Of a DNA stretch of 64,000 nucleotides, positions 58,333 through 64,000 are shown one piece after another. The DNA comes from Spirochaeta thermophila DSM 6578 (GTDB taxonomy: Bacteria; Spirochaetota; Spirochaetia; Winmispirales; Winmispiraceae). The notes below the pieces were generated by a model that was given only the letters and a program-made list of their open reading frames with translations, searched no databases and was not told the DNA's origin. The DNA lies in contig NC_017583.1 of assembly GCF_000184345.1 (NCBI RefSeq), positions 744,001-808,000 on the forward strand. The letters are read 5' to 3'. Made by a program: the position numbers and the translations under genes. Positions within the stretch are counted from its first letter, which is position 1; each line of letters opens with the position of its first letter.

Positions 58333-60692
58333 TGGAAAGTGCTGAAGAAATCATTCAACAGCAAGCAGAAGAGGCCTTGCAGCAACTAAATGCTCAAGGG
58401 GCTGTTCTCCCTGCGGAGATTGCCGATAGCATTCTCCACCAGGTTGTCTACTGGGAAAAACCTTTGGCTGGTGGTGACAAACTGCTGTTTGTCCGTCTGC
58501 TTTCACCGGTAGTAATGCGTGAGGAGGTCTTCCTGGGCAACATTTTGTTCAACGATTTTTTAAGTAAGGCTTTTGTCCGAGCTGTAAAACAAGTTGGTGG
58601 TCAGGCTGCACTTGTGGCCAATGATCTGGAAAACTATTACTTTCTTGTACGCACCAGCACCGACTTACGCAAGTTAGTAGATGGATTCCGCTCTGAGGTG
58701 GAGAACAGCCTGCCGGAGTTGTTTTTTGGTGAGCCTGATCCCTCGAGAGGAATCTACGGCTCGGTCGAGACGATGCTCGACTTCAACAAAGCGAACGTGG
58801 AACCATTTCCGGTATTTATAATGCCGGAAGAGTACAAAGCACGTCTGGAGAAAGCGGTGAGGGAGTCCCTCTTGCGTAAGATTGAGAACAGTTCTATGGA
58901 GCGGAATCCAACCTCGATTATGGCTAATCTGGCCTTCTTCTACTGCCATGATGGTACGGAAATGCAAAGCCCTCCGAGATTCTTGGCGCTCCTTGCTTAT
59001 AAGTATTTCCCTAAATATGCCACAAAGTTGGAAGAAGCACTCAACATTGTCCCTTTGGCAAAGGATGAGGCAGCTAATGTTTTGCCAGATGAGTTGGTGG
59101 AAGAACCATCTAGACACAAGAAAATTCTGGAAATGTTGGATTACATAGACTCAACCTTCTCGAGTCCTGGACAGTTTGGGTGGCTGAAAATATTTTTTGC
59201 CAAAACTGACAAAGGCAAGTGGGCATTGGACGTAGGTAAATCTTCGGATCAAAAGCCAGTGGCTCGCTTGCTAAGAAAAATGTCGCAAATGAGTAGCAAG
59301 GAAATTTGGGAAGAGGTGCTAAAAAACTCAACCGCATACTGTTTGTCAAATATCGGTATGTGTTCTCCCACTGCTCTTAAGGATTTATTGAATGCTTTGG
59401 TAAAGAAACTGGGGGAGCGTGTGGATTCTGATCCGAATAATTGGTTGATGCCCTATATCTCGGATAAATTCCTTTCTACAGATACACGCACCTTATCAGA
59501 AAAGTTGTTAATTCCCGTCCAGGCTGGCTATTTCACATTCGCATCTTCCTCTCGCCAACTCGCATCGATAAGTTGTCGAATATGTGGGATGCAAATTCCA
59601 GAAGCTGAAGACAAAAGCATTTTGATGGGGCAACACACGCACAAATTTCACAATCAATCAAGTAAGCAGAAAGGGGTGGAAGGTCCCAAGGCTTGCCTGC
59701 GTTGTGCTATCTTTACCTACCTGATGGTAAAGCTGCTGGGGTCAGAAGCGGTTGGTCAACCCCAAGTTCCTAAAACATATAACCTCATTTTCCACTACGG
59801 CAAACACACCGACGATAAAATATCGGCATTGGCTGACCAGATAGACAAGGTATGGGACCTGGTAAGCAAGCACCGTCAGGGATCCTTTAAGATAAGCGAA
59901 ATTAGAGAAGAAATCACCAAACTGAATGCCAAGATTGAGAAAGCGCGGAGCAAGAAAGAGCGAACGGAACTGGAAACAGAAGTGGCTCAAAAACAGGCTG
60001 CCTTAGAGCAAGCACAAACTGTTGTGGCCCAGGTAGAAGATGACATCTTTGCTACCTGTCCCTGGATGCGCGATGGAGGCGAATCCCCTGCACCCCCGGA
60101 GAATCCGGCTTTAGATGTGCTCAGCAATCTTTCGCTTTCCAAAAGCAAAGTGGAACGCCACGTCTTGGGTCTGGGAATGGGTGGCTACCGGATGATACTC
60201 TTTGTCTTGCCTCAAATCCGCAAACCAAAAGATGCCAAGGAGCACGACTATTCCCAAAGTCGCTTTTCTAACAGTTGGCTCACGATCAGTGCTTTCCTAT
60301 CGTTTCTGAATCACCTGTGCGGTTGTAATGGACCGTTCTATTACCAGTCTTTACCCACCTTGACTCCCGAAGCGTTCCAGCCGGGTACTTTCTACATTCG
60401 CAACCGAGCCATCCGGGCTGAGGAAGTACAGCGCAGGTACGCCGCTGTCTACAATCTGGCCTGGCAGTTGGTTCCACAACGTGGCTCCAAGGGATTTGTC
60501 AAGAAAGTAATACTGGCCGAGAAACTGTTGGCCGACCCGTTAGGCACCTTCTCCGCTGTGATGCGAGACAGTACCATCTTTGGACAAAAGAAAGGAGGTT
60601 ACAAATGGTTAAAGACTGAATACCGTCAAGACTGGGCTTCGTGGGATTTCACCGAGTATGTCCGATTCATACAACAGCTTGCTGAACTGTAG
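58332..60692 (+). CDS. Cas10d (Csc3)-like large subunit lacking the HD domain
   Basis: A 786-aa protein. A zinc-finger-like CRICGM (about residue 414) and CLRC (about 455) sit in the middle, a predicted coiled coil follows (about 515-575, EIREEITKLNAKIEKA), and the C-terminal part contains VERHVLGLGMGGYRMILFVL and YNLAWQLVPQRGSKGF. No GGDD cyclase motif is present, consistent with the inactive palm of Cas10d. With the separate 256-aa HD protein the sum of about 1040 aa matches a fused Cas10d. The start overlaps the HD stop by one base. Assignment rests on context with csc2 and csc1 and general features. Confidence 0.75.
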   Translation: MESAEEIIQQQAEEALQQLNAQGAVLPAEIADSILHQVVYWEKPLAGGDKLLFVRLLSPVVMREEVFLGNILFNDFLSKAFVRAVKQVGGQAALVANDLENYYFLVRTSTDLRKLVDGFRSEVENSLPELFFGEPDPSRGIYGSVETMLDFNKANVEPFPVFIMPEEYKARLEKAVRESLLRKIENSSMERNPTSIMANLAFFYCHDGTEMQSPPRFLALLAYKYFPKYATKLEEALNIVPLAKDEAANVLPDELVEEPSRHKKILEMLDYIDSTFSSPGQFGWLKIFFAKTDKGKWALDVGKSSDQKPVARLLRKMSQMSSKEIWEEVLKNSTAYCLSNIGMCSPTALKDLLNALVKKLGERVDSDPNNWLMPYISDKFLSTDTRTLSEKLLIPVQAGYFTFASSSRQLASISCRICGMQIPEAEDKSILMGQHTHKFHNQSSKQKGVEGPKACLRCAIFTYLMVKLLGSEAVGQPQVPKTYNLIFHYGKHTDDKISALADQIDKVWDLVSKHRQGSFKISEIREEITKLNAKIEKARSKKERTELETEVAQKQAALEQAQTVVAQVEDDIFATCPWMRDGGESPAPPENPALDVLSNLSLSKSKVERHVLGLGMGGYRMILFVLPQIRKPKDAKEHDYSQSRFSNSWLTISAFLSFLNHLCGCNGPFYYQSLPTLTPEAFQPGTFYIRNRAIRAEEVQRRYAAVYNLAWQLVPQRGSKGFVKKVILAEKLLADPLGTFSAVMRDSTIFGQKKGGYKWLKTEYRQDWASWDFTEYVRFIQQLAEL

Positions 60693-60704
60693 GAGGAAAG
60701 TCGT

Positions 60705-61412
60705 ATGGCTGTACAAATAGAGCGTGGATTGGCAGATGAATTTTGTCCTCGCCTGTTTCGGGTGCTGGACGAACTGGGCTTGCTCCCACGGCAGTTGAGG
60801 GCAAAGCCCACGGAGTTTGAAAAGTACCCCCGGCTACTCTTCGGCAGTATCCAGCGTTATAACGACGTAGACGCAGGCTTCCGCGAATGGGAAAGCCGGA
60901 TCTTGCGTGTCGCCGAATTTCGCAGAGAAGAGCGCTACCCAGACCTGGAAGAACTGCGTCGCTGGATGAACGATCAGGCGGACTTTTTCACCAATAAAGC
61001 GAATATGCAACATCTCAGAACAAGTCTCTTGTCTCGTGTCTTCCAGTATCTCTACCCGCGGCGGGTTCTGGCAAACGCCTTTTGCCAGCAATACAAGGGT
61101 AATAAGGAGGCGATTGCAAAATTCCAAGCTGTCACCAGCGCCAAAGATGCCTCAGAACGGGAGGCGAGACGACAGGACTTGGAAGAATGGTTTCGTGAAA
61201 ACCTGCCGTCCAGCATTGAGGCAAGCGTTCAAAAATTGAAAGAACTGTACAACGATGATGAATGGCAAGTCATTGCTGACGATGCCTGCAAATCGTTGTC
61301 AACCAATGTTCATTACTACTTGAAAGTGTTGACCGGCAAAGAGCCTCTCGAGGCCGAGCCGGAGCCAGAAGAACTCGAAGAAGAATTTATGGAGGAGGAT
61401 ACCAATGACTGA
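60705..61412 (+). CDS. Unrecognised helical Cas-operon protein, possible stand-alone small subunit
   Basis: A 235-aa protein, predicted almost entirely alpha-helical by its pattern, rich in Arg, Glu, Leu, with an acidic tail (EPEPEELEEEFMEED). No motif I recognise. AGGAGGAAAG lies 5-8 nt before the ATG, so it is well translated; it begins 12 bp after the Cas10d-like stop and overlaps csc2 by 8 bp. Canonical type I-D operons have no gene here, and their small subunit Cas11d is made from an internal start in cas10d. A separately encoded Cas11-like subunit is the simplest hypothesis; an accessory or C-terminal Cas10d fragment is the alternative. Confidence 0.8.
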   Translation: MAVQIERGLADEFCPRLFRVLDELGLLPRQLRAKPTEFEKYPRLLFGSIQRYNDVDAGFREWESRILRVAEFRREERYPDLEELRRWMNDQADFFTNKANMQHLRTSLLSRVFQYLYPRRVLANAFCQQYKGNKEAIAKFQAVTSAKDASEREARRQDLEEWFRENLPSSIEASVQKLKELYNDDEWQVIADDACKSLSTNVHYYLKVLTGKEPLEAEPEPEELEEEFMEEDTND

Positions 61413-62379
61413 GCAAACCAAACTTGACCAATTCACCAACCAACTTGCCGCTGTTGCTACACTGGTTCCCCGCGACCACAAAAAAGTAGGCAAAATCGCC
61501 CAGGCCATTTACACCCGTCAAGTTGTGACTATTGTGGGTGTGAAAACGACCACATCTCGCTTCCTACCCGTGTCCCACGAGGGCTATTCCAACGAGACCT
61601 ATGTGGACAAGGTGGAGCTTTGGGGCAAAACCCGCGCCGAATTTATTGCCCGCAAACTGAAGGGCGTCGAGCGTAGGGCGCATATGGCCTTGTTCCGCGA
61701 AAAGGTAGAAACTTACCTGAGAAACAACGGCGGAGGACAGCAGGGTTGGCAAACGTTTTTCGAGGAAAAGTTTGGCAAAGCCTGCACCATTCCTGACAGC
61801 CTCTGTGTGGCCTGTTGGAACTGTTCCCTCTTTGGTGGGATGGAAGCAGGCAAAGGAGCCACGTTCTCGCGTATCCGCTACTTTGACACTTTCTCGGTCG
61901 AGGATGCTGCTGAGTGCATCCAGAGCGACGACTCTCCAGAAGGGATGGCTATCGGCAACACGGTGGGCGAAGACCTGAGCGTCGAGCGCAGCGAGGCCTC
62001 ATTTCATCGCTATGAGTACGTGAAGGCCGAGACACGCTTCCCCTTCATCACCATTATCGAAAGTCCCACTCTGTTGGATGTGGCCGGCTATCTGGCTGCG
62101 GTCAAACTGGCCGATCAGCACGGCTATGGCAAGTACTCGGCCAACCACGGCAAGTTTAAAACAGAGTTTCTGGCCGTCTCTACCGGCTACCCGCTCTTCT
62201 CGGTTCTGGATTTGCTCACCTGGCTGGAAAATGGAGAACTAACCAACCCAAAGGAGAAATTACACTTTGAGACAGCCGTGAACAATCCGGTGACTCTCTT
62301 CGGCGAAGAGATTGATGAGATTCGGAGCAAATTGGATGGTCAATTCCGGGCGTATATGGAAGCCTTGACCAAACAATAA
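61405..62379 (+). CDS. csc2: Csc2 (Cas7d) crRNA-binding backbone protein
   Basis: A 324-aa protein with the look of type I-D Cas7/Csc2. It has an N-terminal VVTIVGVKTTTSRFLPVSHEG, a short Cys cluster SLCVACWNCSLFGGM likely to bind zinc, and a Gly-rich GKYSANHGKFKTEF near the C terminus. Cas7 subunits polymerise along the spacer part of the crRNA to form the backbone of the effector complex. It overlaps the preceding gene by 8 bp. Confidence 0.85.
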   Translation: MTEQTKLDQFTNQLAAVATLVPRDHKKVGKIAQAIYTRQVVTIVGVKTTTSRFLPVSHEGYSNETYVDKVELWGKTRAEFIARKLKGVERRAHMALFREKVETYLRNNGGGQQGWQTFFEEKFGKACTIPDSLCVACWNCSLFGGMEAGKGATFSRIRYFDTFSVEDAAECIQSDDSPEGMAIGNTVGEDLSVERSEASFHRYEYVKAETRFPFITIIESPTLLDVAGYLAAVKLADQHGYGKYSANHGKFKTEFLAVSTGYPLFSVLDLLTWLENGELTNPKEKLHFETAVNNPVTLFGEEIDEIRSKLDGQFRAYMEALTKQ

Positions 62380-62435
62380 TCTCAAGCACGGGGAGAGAAG
62401 CCAAACCGTGGGCGCAGAGCAAAAAGAGGTGGGCT

Positions 62436-63227
62436 ATGAAAACTCTGTATGCACGAGCCATCTGGTTGCGTAACTGCGGTCGCTTTACCCACATCAGTTC
62501 AGACTTTGGCTCGCAGTACCACACGCATACTTTTGTCACATCCGAGGCACTCTACGCCAGTCTGACCCGTGGAGTAACCTGGCGTCACCAGGGGCGATTT
62601 GTAGACCTGGAAACCGATGCAAAAAAGTCTACCAGCCCGGATTACTTTCTCTGGGACTATGATATCACCCAGAAGCCTATATGGTTTACACCCGGAGTAT
62701 TTGTAGACGAGTGCATGAGACAACTTGCAAAACAAGATAAAATTGCTGATACTCATGATTTTAACGTGATTTCAGAAGGTTATCCCAGTACAAGTAGTAC
62801 TCCTTTAGGAAGCCCTCGGGATTTTTGGGTGCCCACATTTGGAAAAATAGAGACAATATTACCTGGATATACTCTAGTAGCATATGGCTTCTCTTATTCG
62901 TTAGGGGAACTGAACATGTTTAGTAGAAATCAGATTTTCCTTTTAGGGAAAAAAAGAACGATGTTTCAGATCACAGAACTATCTGATGTAATAGAGGGAA
63001 GTCACAAGAAAGGCTACTGTGATACAGAGTGGTGGATAGAAGTTCCCCCGGTTTTTGGTGATAAGTTTCAACGTTTTGAAGTATTAGGAGCAACTATGCG
63101 ATATCTTATTTTGCGGGGCATGACAAAAGATAGTTTAGACTATGTGGAGTTCAACTTCTCTGACGGGAGAACAATTCGTTTGCCTTACTTTTATCTCAAA
63201 ACAGTTCCTTTGAATGACAGAGCGTAG
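62436..63227 (+). CDS. csc1: Csc1 (Cas5d)-like protein
   Basis: A 263-aa protein in the position and size of type I-D Cas5/Csc1, starting with the short strand KTLYARAIWLRNCGRF typical of RAMP folds. Cas5 binds the crRNA 5' handle and caps the complex. GAGGTGG precedes the ATG; a 56-bp gap separates it from csc2. From about 62700 to its end the DNA is clearly AT-richer than its first third, suggesting a recombination breakpoint inside the gene. It ends 44 bp before array 2. Confidence 0.75.
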   Translation: MKTLYARAIWLRNCGRFTHISSDFGSQYHTHTFVTSEALYASLTRGVTWRHQGRFVDLETDAKKSTSPDYFLWDYDITQKPIWFTPGVFVDECMRQLAKQDKIADTHDFNVISEGYPSTSSTPLGSPRDFWVPTFGKIETILPGYTLVAYGFSYSLGELNMFSRNQIFLLGKKRTMFQITELSDVIEGSHKKGYCDTEWWIEVPPVFGDKFQRFEVLGATMRYLILRGMTKDSLDYVEFNFSDGRTIRLPYFYLKTVPLNDRA

Positions 63228-63271
63228 GGGCTGCCGTGGGGCACCGAGCGGACTCCCCCGCTTCCTCACCA

Positions 63272-64000
63272 CTTTCAGTATCCTCTAGCGGATCGTGGGG
63301 GCTGCAACGATACCAGACGTGCAGGGTGTATGCGTATAACCATCTACCTTTCAGTATCCTCTAGCGGATCGTGGGGGCTGCAACTAATGCGGCGTTAAAG
63401 TCGGTATTGATGCCGTTCTATCTCTTTCAGTATCCTCTAGCGGATCGTGGGGGCTGCAACGTCGTGTCGATGGGGCGGTTATCGTGCCCACGGGAACTTT
63501 CAGTATCCTCTAGCGGATCGTGGGGGCTGCAACTATTCTCATATATCAAACAGTCAATAAAGAAATTCTTCTTTCAGTATCCTCTAGCGGATCGTGGGGG
63601 CTGCAACGACATACCGCGACGATATCAGACTGTACAGGCCGTATCTTTCAGTATCCTCTAGCGGATCGTGGGGGCTGCAACTATTCATCACTTCGACCCA
63701 TCCTTCGCCCGGATGTGTCTTTCAGTATCCTCTAGCGGATCGTGGGGGCTGCAACCTGACGATGACATCGCAGTGGTCTATTACGACGACGACTTTCAGT
63801 ATCCTCTAGCGGATCGTGGGGGCTGCAACAGCTCGATATAAGCCTCGCTATTGCTCAGGCCGCAAAGGCCTTTCAGTATCCTCTAGCGGATCGTGGGGGC
63901 TGCAACAGGCGCTTGGCGTGTACAGCTGCACAGTGTCCATGTCACTTTCAGTATCCTCTAGCGGATCGTGGGGGCTGCAACCAAAAGCAGGCAAAAGCAG
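63272..64000 (+). CRISPR. CRISPR array 2: at least 10 repeats, runs off the window
   Basis: Ten repeats of the same 37-bp sequence in the same orientation as array 1, each with G instead of A at position 30 (GGGGGCTGCAAC). Nine complete spacers of 36-40 bp and the start of a tenth are visible. Only 44 bp separate the csc1 stop from the first repeat and no promoter-like leader is seen there. No degenerate repeat is visible. Confidence 0.97.

Noticed and set aside
58332-60692. Type III Cas10 with cyclase activity.
   Set aside because: No GGDD motif, no Cmr/Csm genes, and the presence of a Cas3' helicase, Csc2-like and Csc1-like proteins favours type I-D.

Overview
The window is GC-rich bacterial DNA. 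It carries lipoproteins with spirochaete-style lipoboxes, TPR and FecR/beta-barrel envelope proteins, a UDPGP-type uridylyltransferase next to glucokinase, and a DUF503-ComFB-TtcA neighbourhood. Together with my memory of related genomes, this suggests a free-living thermophilic spirochaete of the Spirochaeta/Winmispira thermophila type. That naming is an inference; no database was searched.

Region 1-12.9 kb holds ion and metal handling: the 3' part of feoB coupled to a DtxR-type regulator, a cyclic-nucleotide-gated K+ channel and an MgtE Mg2+ transporter. It also holds a sugar-phosphate set (glk, UTP-sugar uridylyltransferase, hisI), a gamma-carbonic-anhydrase-like protein and a three-gene ArsA-type ATPase unit. 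Region 12.9-20.2 kb holds a cstA gene split by an apparent one-base frameshift, an IS1595-type insertion sequence, a three-gene sugar ABC importer and a Gx/ECF-like transporter pair. Region 20.2-35.8 kb holds a glutamate-synthase-like FMN protein, a polysaccharide deacetylase, azlCD, a pyrimidine-nucleoside phosphorylase, recJ, an M23 peptidase, rpsU, an inositol-phosphatase-like gene and several TPR, ParB-like and phosphoesterase genes. Region 35.8-51.1 kb holds mutL, two outer-membrane barrel proteins (one fused to FecR), a 1567-aa surface protein, a pore-less voltage-sensor-like membrane protein, DUF503, a ComFB-like gene, ttcA and an HD phosphohydrolase.

The last 13 kb is a CRISPR-Cas locus of visibly lower GC. 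Its order is leader, a 23-repeat array, a phosphotriesterase-family gene, an effector operon and a second array (at least 10 repeats) that leaves the window. The operon reads cas3' helicase, separate HD nuclease, Cas10d-like large subunit, an unrecognised helical 235-aa protein, csc2/cas7 and csc1/cas5. It resembles type I-D, but the HD domain is a separate gene and there is an extra gene where a stand-alone small subunit could sit. No cas6, cas1, cas2 or cas4 is visible. Every complete repeat in array 2 carries the same A-to-G change relative to array 1.

A second genome-scale signal is a set of about eight genes whose best sigma70-like -10 box ends 6-8 nt before the start codon. These genes lack a convincing Shine-Dalgarno sequence, which predicts leaderless mRNAs.
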